A stretch of 45,049 nucleotides of DNA from Methylocystaceae bacterium (lineage in GTDB: Bacteria > Pseudomonadota > Alphaproteobacteria > Rhizobiales > Beijerinckiaceae), in NCBI GenBank assembly GCA_003134075.1, contig PLAI01000248.1:1-45049 (forward strand), in the 5' to 3' direction. How positions within the stretch are numbered: the stretch's first letter is position 1; every line of letters starts with the position of its first letter. The notes below the pieces were generated by a model. That model did not search any database. It was not told the DNA's origin and worked only from the letters and a program-made list of their open reading frames with translations. Both the position numbers and the translations under genes were made by a program. Below are positions 17,388-26,976 of this stretch, one piece after another.

Positions 17388-17416
17388 TTGTTCCCATTTG
17401 CTCGTCGCTCCTATAT
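17388..17416 (+). promoter_or_regulatory. Candidate sigma-70-type promoter of typA
   Basis: TTGTTC (17388-17393) and CTATAT (17411-17416) are separated by 17 bases. The -10 equals the alphaproteobacterial housekeeping form, and the -35 is preceded by C to give CTTGTTC. The typA ATG lies 111 bases downstream. Confidence 0.5.
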
Positions 17417-17527
17417 GAGATGCCGCATCGCAATATTTGGCGTCCATGCCGCGTTCCGTTCGCGCCCCGTTCATTGGGGCAGTCGGAAACGGCGGCGGTC
17501 ATCCCTTGAACAAGCATCGGCCTATCC

Positions 17528-19354
17528 ATGAAGCTGCGCAACATCGCCATCATCGCCCACGTCGATCACGGCAAAACCACGCTCGTCGATCGTCTGCTCC
17601 AGCAGTCGGGCGCGTTCCGCGAGAACCAGCGCGTGGCCGAGCGCGTCATGGACAGCAACGACCTTGAAAAAGAGCGTGGCATTACGATCAGGGCCAAGGC
17701 GACCTCGATCGCCTGGAAGGACACCCGCATCAATATCGTCGACACGCCGGGCCACGCGGATTTCGGCGGCGAGGTGGAGCGCATTCTGTCCATGGTCGAC
17801 GGCGCCATCGTGCTGGTCGACGCCGCCGAGGGCCCCATGCCGCAGACCAAATTCGTGGTCGGCAAGGCGCTCAAGATCGGCCTAAGGCCCATCGTTTGCA
17901 TCAATAAGGTGGACAAGCCGGACGCCCGCATCACCGAGGTGGTGAACGAGGTGTTCGATCTTTTCGCCGCGCTCGACGCCACCGACGAGCAGCTCGATTT
18001 CCCGATCATCTACGGCTCCGCCAAGCAGGGCTGGATGGCCGACGAGCCGACCGGCCCGCAGGATGGCATGGCGCCGCTGTTCGATCTCGTGGTCAAGCAT
18101 GTGCCGCAGCCCAAGATCGAAGAAGGCGGGTTCCGCCTGCTCGGCACGCTGCTCGAGGCCAATCCCTATCTCGGCCGCATCGTCACCGGTCGGGTTTTCG
18201 CCGGCAGCGTAAAGCCCAACCAGCAGGTCAAGGTGCTCGACCGCGAGGGCAAGGTGGTCGAAAACGGTCGTATTTCCAAGATCTTGGCGTTTCGCGGCAT
18301 CGAGCGCCAGCCGATCGAGGAGGCGGAGGCGGGCGACATTGTGGCCATCGCGGGCCTTGAAAAATTCAACGTCGCCGACACCCTTTGCGCGCTCGATGTG
18401 AACGAGCCGCTGCAGGCGCAGCCGATCGATCCGCCGACCCTGTCCATGACCTTCCTCGTCAATGATTCGCCGCTCGCCGGCACCGAGGGCGACAAGGTCA
18501 CGAGTCGCATGATCCGCGCGCGCCTGTTCAAGGAGGCCGAGGGCAATGTGGCGCTGCGCATCGAGGACACGCCCGGCTCCGACGCCTTCGTCGTCTCGGG
18601 CCGCGGCGAATTGCAGCTCGGAATTCTCATCGAAACCATGCGCCGCGAAGGCTTCGAACTCGGCGTCTCGCGCCCGAAGGTCGTCTTCAAAAGGGGAGAG
18701 GGCGACGAGATACTGGAGCCGATCGAGGAAGTCGTCATCGACGTGGACGAAGAGCATTCCGGCGTCGTCGTTCAGAAGATGAACGAGCGCAAGGCCGAAA
18801 TGATCGAGATGCGCCCCTCGGGCGGCAATCGCCTGCGTCTCGTTTTCCACGCGCCGACCCGCGGCCTCATCGGCTATCAGGGCGAATTGCTCACCGACAC
18901 GCGCGGCACGGCGATCATGAACCGCCTGTTCCACGAATATGCGCCGCACAAAGGCGATATTCAGGGCCGCCGAAATGGCGTGCTAATCTCCAACGACCAG
19001 GGCGAGGCCGTCGCCTACGCCATGTGGAAGCTGGAAGATCGCGGTCCAATGATGATCGAGCCGGGCTGCAAGGTATACAAGGGCATGATCGTCGGCGAGC
19101 ATACGCGTGACAATGATCTCGAAATCAACGTGCTGAAGGGCAAGCAGCTCACCAACATCCGCACGCAGTCCAAGGATGAGGCGGTGCGTCTGACGCCGCC
19201 GATCCAGATGACGCTGGAAAAGGCGCTCGCCTATATCGAGGACGACGAGCGCGTCGAGGTGACGCCGAAGTCGATCCGCCTGCGCAAGGTCTATCTTGAC
19301 CCGAACGAGCGCAAGCGCGCGGAAAAGAGCGGCAAGGCGGCGGCGCTGGCTTGA
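17528..19354 (+). CDS. typA: Ribosome-associated GTPase TypA/BipA
   Basis: A 608-aa translational GTPase TypA (BipA). It binds the 70S ribosome, acts in 50S assembly and is important under cold and other stress. G1 AHVDHGKT is at 10-17, G2 lies in RGITI, G3 is DTPGHADFGGE and G4 NKVDKPDAR; then come the beta-barrel domain, EF-G-like domains III and V and the BipA-specific C-terminal domain with RLRKVYLDPNERKRA. Length and all domains are normal. A good promoter stands about 110 bases upstream. It converges on ftcR. Confidence 0.96.
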   Translation: MKLRNIAIIAHVDHGKTTLVDRLLQQSGAFRENQRVAERVMDSNDLEKERGITIRAKATSIAWKDTRINIVDTPGHADFGGEVERILSMVDGAIVLVDAAEGPMPQTKFVVGKALKIGLRPIVCINKVDKPDARITEVVNEVFDLFAALDATDEQLDFPIIYGSAKQGWMADEPTGPQDGMAPLFDLVVKHVPQPKIEEGGFRLLGTLLEANPYLGRIVTGRVFAGSVKPNQQVKVLDREGKVVENGRISKILAFRGIERQPIEEAEAGDIVAIAGLEKFNVADTLCALDVNEPLQAQPIDPPTLSMTFLVNDSPLAGTEGDKVTSRMIRARLFKEAEGNVALRIEDTPGSDAFVVSGRGELQLGILIETMRREGFELGVSRPKVVFKRGEGDEILEPIEEVVIDVDEEHSGVVVQKMNERKAEMIEMRPSGGNRLRLVFHAPTRGLIGYQGELLTDTRGTAIMNRLFHEYAPHKGDIQGRRNGVLISNDQGEAVAYAMWKLEDRGPMMIEPGCKVYKGMIVGEHTRDNDLEINVLKGKQLTNIRTQSKDEAVRLTPPIQMTLEKALAYIEDDERVEVTPKSIRLRKVYLDPNERKRAEKSGKAAALA

Positions 19355-19447
19355 GGGCGAGTTTCCGCAAAACGCTTCCAAGAGGATGAGAAGCGGAGCC
19401 ATGGAGCTTGCCGGGGCCTCCGGGCCTCTGGCGGAGCCTTCGATCGT

Positions 19448-20161
19448 CTATTGGTGGTCCCGACCAATATTTCCGGCGGCGCTCTCGCCGAGAGACGGCG
19501 AGAGCATATAGCCCAGAAAGCGCTGGGATTCGATCGCTTCGTAACCCAGCCGATTCCGCAATTTTTTTCGCAGCTTGCTCAGGTGGCTTTCCACCACTTT
19601 TTCTTCGATGGCGTCGTCGAACAGGCCGTAGACCGCGTTGAATATTTGCGACTTGGTGAGGCGGCGGCCCTTGTTGCTGACGAAATATTCCAGCATGCGC
19701 CGTTCCCGGCGCGGCAGCGGCAACGGCTCCCCCTTCACCCGAGGGTCGCGGCCATCGAAGAATACCTGAATCGGGCCGGCCATCGCGATATCCTGGCGCG
19801 CCTCCGTCCGACGGCGAATGGCGTGCACGCGCGCGAGCAACTCTTTAATATGCACCGGCTTGCGCACCACGTCGTCGACGCCCGAACTAAACAGGCCGAG
19901 CGTTTGCTCCAGCGACACCGACTCGTTTAGCGCGATGACGGGCGCTTGCGAGCGCCGGCGAATGAGTTTTGGCAGTTCCTCGCGCTCCGCGCATTCGCCG
20001 ATCAGAAAGGCTTCGACGGCTCGCAAGTCGCCTTCGATGGCGGAGTCCACCCAATCGATGAATTGTTCCCCGCCAAAGCCCGCGGAGGCGACGCCCTCTT
20101 GATGGAAACGGCATGCATATCCATTCGTCACGAGTTCTCTCTCGTCCACGATTATGAACAT
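19448..20161 (-). CDS. ftcR: Flagellar transcriptional regulator FtcR (atypical response regulator)
   Basis: A 237-aa OmpR-like regulator of the FtcR/Rem family, which controls flagellar genes in Brucella and rhizobia. The receiver begins FIIVDERELVTNGYA, includes EAFLIGECAE and ends GVDDVVRKPVHIKELLARV; the DNA-binding winged helix carries PLPRRERRMLEYFVSNKGRRLTK (split here: LPRRERRMLEY and NKGRRLTKSQIF) and VESHLSKLRKKL. At the position expected for the phosphorylated Asp the sequence reads DLRAVEAF, so Glu50 seems to replace it; this fits an orphan regulator that is not phosphorylated. AAGGAGG lies 6 bases before ATG 20161. No flagellar genes are nearby. Confidence 0.85.
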   Translation of the reverse strand: MFIIVDERELVTNGYACRFHQEGVASAGFGGEQFIDWVDSAIEGDLRAVEAFLIGECAEREELPKLIRRRSQAPVIALNESVSLEQTLGLFSSGVDDVVRKPVHIKELLARVHAIRRRTEARQDIAMAGPIQVFFDGRDPRVKGEPLPLPRRERRMLEYFVSNKGRRLTKSQIFNAVYGLFDDAIEEKVVESHLSKLRKKLRNRLGYEAIESQRFLGYMLSPSLGESAAGNIGRDHQ

Positions 20162-20208
20162 TGCTCGCCTCCTTAAAGGTGAATGTCGACGAAATATACG
20201 CGCCGAAT

Positions 20209-20262
20209 CGCCTGCAGCTGAAAATTAGACGGAATAGTTCCATGTAGTCAACCAATTAACGC
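20209..20262 (-). promoter_or_regulatory. AT-rich ftcR upstream region with a small palindrome
   Basis: On the minus strand TTGACT lies before GGAA-CTA-TTCC (20241-20231), and an AT-rich CTAATT follows TTGACT after 17 bases. TTGACT is a good -35 while the -10 is poor, so the promoter is uncertain. The inverted repeat lies in the spacer and could be an operator. The stretch 20162-20409 contains no gene. Confidence 0.3.
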
Positions 20263-20409
20263 CATCTTATATGTAAACACAACGTTGGAGACTTCGATTT
20301 CAAAACTGAGTCTAATCAATGATTGCTCGCCTGTGTACTTTTATGCCGGCTTTAGTGAGCAGTCTGTTTCAACAACGCGCAACCCCGAGTCGCGCCGGAT
20401 CGACCCTCG

Positions 20410-22434
20410 TCAATCCCCGCGCTGAAAATGCTCGAACACCAACCGCGCGGTCGCCTTGTTGACGCCCGGCGTTTTCTCCAGATCCGAGAGCGCGGCGCCG
20501 GCGACCGCCTTGGCCGAGCCAAAGGCGAGCAGCAATGCGCGCTTGCGCGCCGGTCCGACGCCGGCGATCTCGTCGAGTGGATTGGTTGTGAAGGCCTTTT
20601 TGCGCTTGGCGCGATGCGTCCCTATCGCGAATCGATGCGCCTCGTCGCGCAGCCGTTGGACGAAGTAAAGCGCTGGATCGTGCGGCGGCAGCCGAAACGG
20701 CTCGCGGCCTTCGACAAAGAAGGTCTCGCGGCCGGCGTTGCGGTCGGCGCCCTTGGCGATTCCCACGACGGCGACATTCGTTAGGCCCGACGCCGCGAGC
20801 GTTTCGCGCGCCACGTCGAACTGTCCCCGCCCGCCGTCGATCAGCACGAGATCGGGCTTCGACGGAAAGGCTTCCGCGTCGGCTTCGTTCTCGGCTTCCT
20901 TGGCGAGGCGCGTGAAACGACGGGTCAGAACCTGGCGCATCATCGCGTAATCGTCGCCGGGCGTAATCGCCTCGCCGGCGATGTTGAAGGTGCGATAATG
21001 CGCCTTCATGAATCCGGCTGGCCCCGCGACGATCATCGCGCCAATCGCCTGTGTCCCGCCGGTGTGGGAGTTGTCGTAGACTTCGATGCGACGCGGGCTG
21101 GTGGGCAGTCCGAACAACCCGCCGAGCGCCGCCAGCAGTTTCTCCTGGCTCGAATCCTCGGCCAGTTTGCGCCCGAGCGTCTGCCGCGCATTGGTCAGCG
21201 CGTGTTCGACCAGTTCGCGCTTCTCGCCGCGCTGGGGCGTCAGCACCTCGACCCGGCGCATAGGGCGCCCCGAAGGGACGCCCGTCGCGGGCGACGGGCT
21301 TTTGGCGCGAACATAAAGCGCGTCCTCCAAAATCTCGCGGTCCTCGATTTTATGCGAGAGCAGAACCAGCGGCGCCGAAGGATGCTCGCCGTAAAATTGC
21401 GCCAAAAACGCACCCAGCACCTCCTCTTCCGAAAGGCTCTGATCGGCGCGGGGAAAATAGGCGCGGTTGCCCCAGTTCTGAAAGGCGCGAAAAAAGAACG
21501 CCTCGATGCAGAAGCGCCCCGCGTCCTTGGCGATCGCGAAGACGTCGGCCTCTTCGACGGAATGCGGATTGATTCCCTGCGCGCCCTGTATCGCCGACAG
21601 CGCGGAGATACGGTCGCGCAATCGCGCCGCGCGCTCGAACTCCAGTTTTTCCGCCGCCTGCGTCATCTCGGCGGCGAGCCGTTCGCGCACGCTCCGGCTC
21701 TTGCCGGTCAGAAAATCCTTGGCCTCGGCCACCAGCTCCTCGTAATCGGCGATCGAGATTTCGCCGGTGCAGGGGCCAGCGCAGCGTTTGATCTGATAGA
21801 GCAGGCAGGGCCGCGTGCGGTTCTCGTAAAAGGAATCGACGCAGGAGCGCAAAAGAAACGCGCGCTGCAACGCGTTGAGCGCGCGATTGACCGCCCAGAC
21901 GCTGGCGAAGGGGCCGAAATAATCCCCCTTGCGCGCCCGCGCGCCGCGATGCTTGGTGATTTGCGGGGCGTCGTGATCCCGCGCGATCAGAATATAGGGG
22001 AAGGATTTGTCGTCGCGCATCAGCACGTTGAAGCGCGGCTTCAACTGCTTGATGAGATTGGACTCGAGCAACAGCGCGTCGGTCTCGGTCTCGACCGAGA
22101 TGAACACCATGTCGGCCGTCGCGGCGATCATCCGGGCGATGCGGTTCACATGGCCGGCGAGGCGGGTGTAGCTCGCCACGCGCTTTCGCACGTTCTTGGC
22201 CTTGCCGACATAGAGCACCTCGCCGTCGGCGGCGATCATCCGATAGACGCCGGGACCGTTGGGCGCGTTCTTCCAATGGCTCTTGATCAGCGCGACGCCG
22301 CGCTTGACGCTCTCGGGCGCGTCCAGCTCGGGCATGAGATCGACGCCGGAACTCTGCTCCAGCGCGAAATCTTCTTCGTCCTCCGGGATGTCATCCCGGA
22401 GCGGGGCGTCGTCGGGCCGATCGGGCGAAATCAT
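20410..22434 (-). CDS. uvrC: Excinuclease ABC subunit C
   Basis: A 674-aa UvrC, the nuclease of nucleotide excision repair that cuts on both sides of a lesion after UvrA/UvrB recognition. Domains in order: a hydrophilic N-terminal extension of about 55 residues, GIY-YIG nuclease ([18 protein letters not shown]), a Cys cluster ([13 protein letters not shown]), the UVR domain that binds UvrB ([16 protein letters not shown]), the RNase H-like nuclease ([25 protein letters not shown]) and C-terminal helix-hairpin-helix motifs. A palindromic element at 21263-21299 inserts [13 protein letters not shown] into the region before the RNase H-like domain, in frame. uvrA is encoded 14 kb away. Confidence 0.96.
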   Translation of the reverse strand: MISPDRPDDAPLRDDIPEDEEDFALEQSSGVDLMPELDAPESVKRGVALIKSHWKNAPNGPGVYRMIAADGEVLYVGKAKNVRKRVASYTRLAGHVNRIARMIAATADMVFISVETETDALLLESNLIKQLKPRFNVLMRDDKSFPYILIARDHDAPQITKHRGARARKGDYFGPFASVWAVNRALNALQRAFLLRSCVDSFYENRTRPCLLYQIKRCAGPCTGEISIADYEELVAEAKDFLTGKSRSVRERLAAEMTQAAEKLEFERAARLRDRISALSAIQGAQGINPHSVEEADVFAIAKDAGRFCIEAFFFRAFQNWGNRAYFPRADQSLSEEEVLGAFLAQFYGEHPSAPLVLLSHKIEDREILEDALYVRAKSPSPATGVPSGRPMRRVEVLTPQRGEKRELVEHALTNARQTLGRKLAEDSSQEKLLAALGGLFGLPTSPRRIEVYDNSHTGGTQAIGAMIVAGPAGFMKAHYRTFNIAGEAITPGDDYAMMRQVLTRRFTRLAKEAENEADAEAFPSKPDLVLIDGGRGQFDVARETLAASGLTNVAVVGIAKGADRNAGRETFFVEGREPFRLPPHDPALYFVQRLRDEAHRFAIGTHRAKRKKAFTTNPLDEIAGVGPARKRALLLAFGSAKAVAGAALSDLEKTPGVNKATARLVFEHFQRGD
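21263..21299. repeat. Double-hairpin palindromic element inside uvrC
   Basis: Two hairpins overlap back to back: GGGCGCCCC-GAA-GGGACGCCC (21263-21283, one mismatch) and GCCCGTCGC-GG-GCGACGGGC (21280-21299, perfect 9-base arms). The stretch reads in the uvrC frame as a low-complexity Ser/Pro/Gly peptide that does not belong to the core UvrC fold. It looks like a REP-like or coding palindromic element that inserted in frame. Confidence 0.6.
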
Positions 22435-22483
22435 GAGGCAGATTTAGGCGCGCCGCGCTGCAATTGGAAGGGTGAGGCGGAGG

Positions 22484-23068
22484 CTACTCCGCCGCCCGCA
22501 ACCCCTCCACCCGGCACGACACCGCGTCGAGGCTTCGCGTCACCGTCGCCAGCTCCTCGTCGTGGATGCCCTGGCGCAGCAGATGCTCGTAGGTGTTGCG
22601 GACATAGGCGGGATTGTCGCCGAAGGCGCCGCGCGCGCCGGAGACGAGGCGGGTGATTTCATCGACTGGGAGGCGCCCGGCATATTGGGGATGCGCGCGG
22701 TCGACCACATAGGTTAGGGCCGAAACGTGAACGCCTTCCGAAAACTCCACGGTCAGGTTCTTTTCCAGATAGACGGAGGTCACGAGTTCGCGCTCGCGCA
22801 AGTAAGCCAGCGTCGCCTCGCGCCGGGCGGCCGCGACGCGAAAGGCGACGCCCTGGCAGGACCCGCCGTGATCGAGCCCCAGCACCAGCCCCGGCCGCTC
22901 CGGCGTGCCGCGATGCACATGCGAGAAAATGCATAACGAGCGATGATACCCCTGCACATGGGCCAGCGCGCTCTCGATAAAGTCGAAACCCGGCCGCCAC
23001 ATCAGCGAGCCGTAACCGAACACCCAGAAATCGCCGTCGCGCCGCTGGCTTTGGTGTTTCTCCCGCAT
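22484..23068 (-). CDS. chaC: Gamma-glutamylcyclotransferase, ChaC type
   Basis: A 194-aa ChaC-like enzyme that degrades glutathione to 5-oxoproline and Cys-Gly in the cytosol. The substrate-binding loop VFGYGSLMW is at 16-24 and the probable catalytic glutamate is Glu94 in AYLRERELVT; NPAYVRNTYEHL near the C-terminus is typical. The gene is 49 bases upstream of uvrC on the same strand, and divergent from smc with 180 bases between. Apart from possible co-transcription with uvrC no link is visible. Confidence 0.9.
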   Translation of the reverse strand: MREKHQSQRRDGDFWVFGYGSLMWRPGFDFIESALAHVQGYHRSLCIFSHVHRGTPERPGLVLGLDHGGSCQGVAFRVAAARREATLAYLRERELVTSVYLEKNLTVEFSEGVHVSALTYVVDRAHPQYAGRLPVDEITRLVSGARGAFGDNPAYVRNTYEHLLRQGIHDEELATVTRSLDAVSCRVEGLRAAE

Positions 23069-23248
23069 CGAACCGTCGCCTCGCTTCTGGTTCCCGGCCA
23101 GCGAATTCGTCCCGCCGACGCAAGGGATATTCCCGCCGCCTTGGTTTCCAATGCATTAACGGCCCATCGCCCTTAACTTGGCGGCTGCCCACAACATATT
23201 GGCCCGAAAACCTTGCAATCGCCATCCTTTTGTGACGCTCATGCAATT

Positions 23249-26200
23249 ATGAAGTTCCAACGCCTGCGCCTACTGGGCTTCAAGAGCTTTTGCGAAGCCA
23301 CCGACTTCCTGATCGAGCCGGGTCTCACCGGCGTTGTCGGGCCGAACGGCTGCGGCAAATCGAATCTCGTCGAAGCCCTGCGCTGGGTCATGGGCGAAAA
23401 TTCCTATAAGAACATGCGCGCGTCGGGGATGGACGACGTCATCTTCTCGGGCGGCGGTTCGCGCCCGGCGCGCAATCTCGCCGAAGTCGGGCTGGTGCTC
23501 GACAATTCCTCGCGCACGGCGCCGGCGGTGTTCAACGATTCCGAGACGATCGAAGTCACCCGCCGCATCGAGCGCGAGCAGGGCTCGGTCTACCGCGTCA
23601 ATGGCCGCGAGGTGCGCGCCCGCGACGTGCAATTGCTGTTCGCCGACGCCTCCACCGGCGCTCGCTCGCCCGCTCTGGTGCGCCAGGGCCAGATCGGCGA
23701 GATCATCTCGGCCAAGCCGCAGGCGCGGCGGCGCATTTTGGAGGAGGCGGCGGGCGTCGCCGGCCTGCATTCGCGCCGCCACGAGGCGGAACTGCGCCTC
23801 ACCGCCGCCTCGGAAAATCTGACCCGGCTGGAAGATGTGCTGAAGCAGGTCGACAGCCAGGCCGACAGTCTGCGCCGACAGGCGCGCCAAGCCGGGCGCT
23901 ATCGCCAGATCGCCGCGCAAATCCGCCAGAACGAGGCGCTGGCGGCGTTGATCAATTATCGCTCCGCCAGCGGGCAGCTAGAGCAGGCGGAGCGCAAACT
24001 GGAGCAGGACGCCGAACTCGTCGCCGGGCGCACGTTGGAGCAGGCGCGAACGGCGCGCGAGCAGGCGATCGCCGCGCATGAGCTGCCGCCGCTGCGCGAG
24101 AAGGAGGCCGAGGCCGGCGCCGCGCTGCATCGGCTGATCGTCGCCCGCGACGCGCTCGACGGCGAGGAAAAGCGCGCCGGCGAGCGCATTCATGAATTGA
24201 CCCGCCATATCGAGCAGTTCTCCCGCGATCTGGAGCGCGAACGGGCGCTGATCGAGGACGCGGCCGAGGTGACGCAGCGTCTGGAGGAAGAGCGCGGCGA
24301 ACTTTTAGGGGCCGACGCGGAAGCGCAAGAACGCGAGCGCGAGGCCCGCGAGACGGTCCAGCGGATCGAGGCGGCGCTGCGCGCGACCGAGGCGGAGCTT
24401 GGGGGCGCGCAGGAAAGTCTAGCCTCGGTGAACGCCCGCCGCGACGCGCTGGAAGCCGCGGTCGCCGAGGAGAACCGCCGCCACGCCCGCTTCGAGGCGG
24501 AACTCACCCGCGTCGAAACCGAATTCGCGCTGATCGCCAGCGAGGGCGGCGGCGCGCAGGAATTGGCGCGGCTCGAAGAAGCGTTGCAAATCGCCGACGA
24601 AGAAGCGGAGGCGGCCGACCTCGCCGCGCGAGAGCGCGAAGACGCCCATAAGGCGGCGCGTGAAGAAGAGGCCGCCGCGCGGGCGCCGCTCGAGGCCGCC
24701 GAGCGGCGCGCTCAGCGGCTGGAAACCGAAGTCCGCACGCTGGAAAAGCTGCTGCAATCTGGTTCCGGTGGGCTCTGGGCGTCGGTGCTGGAGCAAATCG
24801 CCGTCGCCAAGGGTTACGAGACCGCGCTCGGCGCGGCGCTCGGCGACGATCTCGACGCCTCCGCCGAGACTTCCGCCCCGGCGCATTGGGCTCCGACCTC
24901 CGGCGATGGAGACCCCAAGCTCCCGCCCAATGTGCGGCCCTTGAGCGAATTGGTGGAAGCGCCCGCCGCGATGACGCGCCGGCTGCGGCAGATCGGGGTC
25001 GTGTTGCGCGGCGAGGGGGCGAGTCTGCGCGCGCTGCTCGCGCCCGGCCAGCGGCTTGTCTCGAAGGAAGGGGATCTCTGGCGCTGGGACGGCTTCACCC
25101 AAGCCGCCGAAGCGCCGACCGCGGCGGCCCGCCGTCTCGTCGAGAAGAACCGGTTGGGCGATCTGCGCAAGGAGGCGCTGATCGCCAGGGCGCAGGCCGA
25201 CGAGGCCGACGAAACGGCGCAAATGGCGCGCGAGGCGGCGCGGGAAGCCGCCATGATGGAGAGCGAGGCGCGCGAGGGGCAACGGCGCGCGCGCGCGCAT
25301 CTGGATGAAGCGAGAGCGCGCCACGGCGCCGCGGAACGCCGCTACGCGCAAATCGCCCAGCGGCTTTCGGCGTTGGAGGAAGCCAAGGCGCAAATCCTCG
25401 CCAACCGAGACGAGGCGGCGCAAAAACGCGACGCCGCTCTCAAGACGCTGGATGCGCTCGACGAGCCGGCGTTTCTCGCCGGCGCCCTGGAGAGCCTGCG
25501 GGCCAAGGCGATGACGGAGCGGGCGCAAGCCGGCGAAGCCAGGGCGGCGCTGGCCGCTCTCGGTCACGAGGTCGCGGCGCGCGCGTCGCGTCGGTCCGCG
25601 ATTTTGCGCGAGAGCGCCTCCTGGATGGAGCGCCGCGACAAGGCTCAGGACCGCATCGGCGAGCTCGAGGAGCGGCTTGACGCGGCGAAGGCGGAACAGG
25701 AGGAACTGGCCGAGGCGCCGCAAACCTTCGTGCATCAGCGCCGCGCGCTCATCGCGGCGATCGAGGCCGCCGAAGCTGATCGGCGCGAGGCCTCCGACGC
25801 GCGCGCGCTAGGCGAAACCCGCCTTGCCGAAAGCGACCGCGCCGCGAGAAGCGCGCTCGAGGCGATGAGCGCCGCCCGCGAGCAGAAGGCCCGTAGCGAG
25901 GCGCAATTGGAGGCGGCCCGTCAGCGCGCCGCCGATATTGATCGCGCGATCTCCCAGGAATTGGAGACGACTCCGCAAGAGCTGGTCGCGCTGGCCGGCG
26001 TCGCGCCGGAGGCCGAGCTTCCGGAAAGTCTTGAAATCGAGCGCCGGTTGGAAGCGCTGCGCGCCGACCGCGAGCGGCTTGGCGCCGTGAATCTGCGCGC
26101 CGAGGACGAACTCGCAGAGGTCGAGGCCGCGCAGGGAAAAATGTTCGCCGAGCGCGATGACCTCGCCGAGGCGATCAAGAAACTACGCGCCGCCATCACA

Positions 26201-26704
26201 AGCCTGAACAAGGAAGGGCGCGAAAGACTGCTGGCCGCCTTCGACAAAGTGAACGCCCATTTCAAGGAGCTGTTCACGCTGCTGTTCGACGGCGGCACGG
26301 CGGAATTGCAACTCGTCGAAAGCGATGATCCCCTGGAGGCGGGGCTCGACATTCTTGCGCGCCCGCCCGGCAAGAAGCCCGTGACCATGACGTTGCTGTC
26401 CGGCGGCGAACAGGCGTTGACCGCGATGTCGCTCATCTTCGCGGTGTTCTTGACCAATCCTTCGCCGATCTGCGTGCTCGATGAGGTGGACGCCCCGCTC
26501 GACGACGCCAATGTCGAGCGCTTTTGCAATCTGCTCGACGCGATGAGCAAGAAGACCGACACGCGCTTCGTCGCGATCACTCACAACCCCATCACCATGG
26601 CGCGCATGGACCGACTATTCGGCGTCACGCAAGCCGAACGCGGCGTTTCGCAGCTTGTCTCGGTGGATCTGGCGCAGGCCGAAAGATTTTTGCTGGCGAG
26701 TTGA
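23249..26704 (+). CDS. smc: Chromosome segregation protein SMC
   Basis: A 1151-aa SMC ATPase that forms the condensin-like complex with ScpA/ScpB and organises the chromosome. Walker A GPNGCGKSN is at 31-39, followed by a long coiled coil. A hinge-like globular section begins near LWASVLEQIAVAKGYETALG, then a second coiled coil, the ABC signature LSGGEQAL at about 1050-1057 and Walker B ICVLDEVDAPLDD at about 1074-1086. I chose ATG 23249 because MKFQRLRLLGFKSF is the usual start; a TTG at 23213 would add 12 residues. A three-codon frame (ATG CAA TTA TGA, 23241-23252) overlaps the start codon and could affect initiation. The block 26744-35652 begins just downstream. Confidence 0.95.
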   Translation: MKFQRLRLLGFKSFCEATDFLIEPGLTGVVGPNGCGKSNLVEALRWVMGENSYKNMRASGMDDVIFSGGGSRPARNLAEVGLVLDNSSRTAPAVFNDSETIEVTRRIEREQGSVYRVNGREVRARDVQLLFADASTGARSPALVRQGQIGEIISAKPQARRRILEEAAGVAGLHSRRHEAELRLTAASENLTRLEDVLKQVDSQADSLRRQARQAGRYRQIAAQIRQNEALAALINYRSASGQLEQAERKLEQDAELVAGRTLEQARTAREQAIAAHELPPLREKEAEAGAALHRLIVARDALDGEEKRAGERIHELTRHIEQFSRDLERERALIEDAAEVTQRLEEERGELLGADAEAQEREREARETVQRIEAALRATEAELGGAQESLASVNARRDALEAAVAEENRRHARFEAELTRVETEFALIASEGGGAQELARLEEALQIADEEAEAADLAAREREDAHKAAREEEAAARAPLEAAERRAQRLETEVRTLEKLLQSGSGGLWASVLEQIAVAKGYETALGAALGDDLDASAETSAPAHWAPTSGDGDPKLPPNVRPLSELVEAPAAMTRRLRQIGVVLRGEGASLRALLAPGQRLVSKEGDLWRWDGFTQAAEAPTAAARRLVEKNRLGDLRKEALIARAQADEADETAQMAREAAREAAMMESEAREGQRRARAHLDEARARHGAAERRYAQIAQRLSALEEAKAQILANRDEAAQKRDAALKTLDALDEPAFLAGALESLRAKAMTERAQAGEARAALAALGHEVAARASRRSAILRESASWMERRDKAQDRIGELEERLDAAKAEQEELAEAPQTFVHQRRALIAAIEAAEADRREASDARALGETRLAESDRAARSALEAMSAAREQKARSEAQLEAARQRAADIDRAISQELETTPQELVALAGVAPEAELPESLEIERRLEALRADRERLGAVNLRAEDELAEVEAAQGKMFAERDDLAEAIKKLRAAITSLNKEGRERLLAAFDKVNAHFKELFTLLFDGGTAELQLVESDDPLEAGLDILARPPGKKPVTMTLLSGGEQALTAMSLIFAVFLTNPSPICVLDEVDAPLDDANVERFCNLLDAMSKKTDTRFVAITHNPITMARMDRLFGVTQAERGVSQLVSVDLAQAERFLLAS

Positions 26705-26743
26705 GATGAGCGGAGTTCCGGACTGCGGCTCGACGCTCCGGCG

Positions 26744-26976
26744 TCAACGCAAAACCTGCACGGTCGGGGCGACCGGAATCTGCGAGATCGACGTGTTGAG
26801 CGCGATCAATTGCGTCAACAGACCCAGTATCCGCTTCGTGTTCACCGCGCCCTCCTGCGGCACGCAGTAGAATTTTCCTTCGAAAAATTCGCTCACGAAA
26901 CAGCCGGCGATCGCGCCTTCCTCGACGACGAACAACTGGTCGTCGTTAAACGGCGGGCGGTCGATCGCCTCGGCCT
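26744..26976 (-). pseudogene. Out-of-frame C-terminal part of the lipoprotein gene
   Basis: This segment encodes the peptide beginning AEAIDRPPFNDDQLFVVEEG and continuing through GAIAGCFVSEFFEGKFYC and VPQEGAVNTKRILGLL to the end VAPTVQVLR. It is in a different frame from the lipoprotein gene immediately upstream and has no start of its own. Adding a single base near 26975-26976 would join the two into one protein of about 397 residues. The segment is coherent, which argues for a recent frameshift or a sequencing error. Confidence 0.65.

Noticed and set aside
20998-22656. 552-codon frame on the plus strand opposite uvrC
   Set aside because: Antisense to all domains of uvrC; Arg/Gly/Ala-rich composition typical of a mirror frame.
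24419-25735. 438-codon minus-strand frame opposite smc
   Set aside because: Antisense to the coiled-coil region of smc, low-complexity Arg/Leu/Gly, no ribosome binding site.
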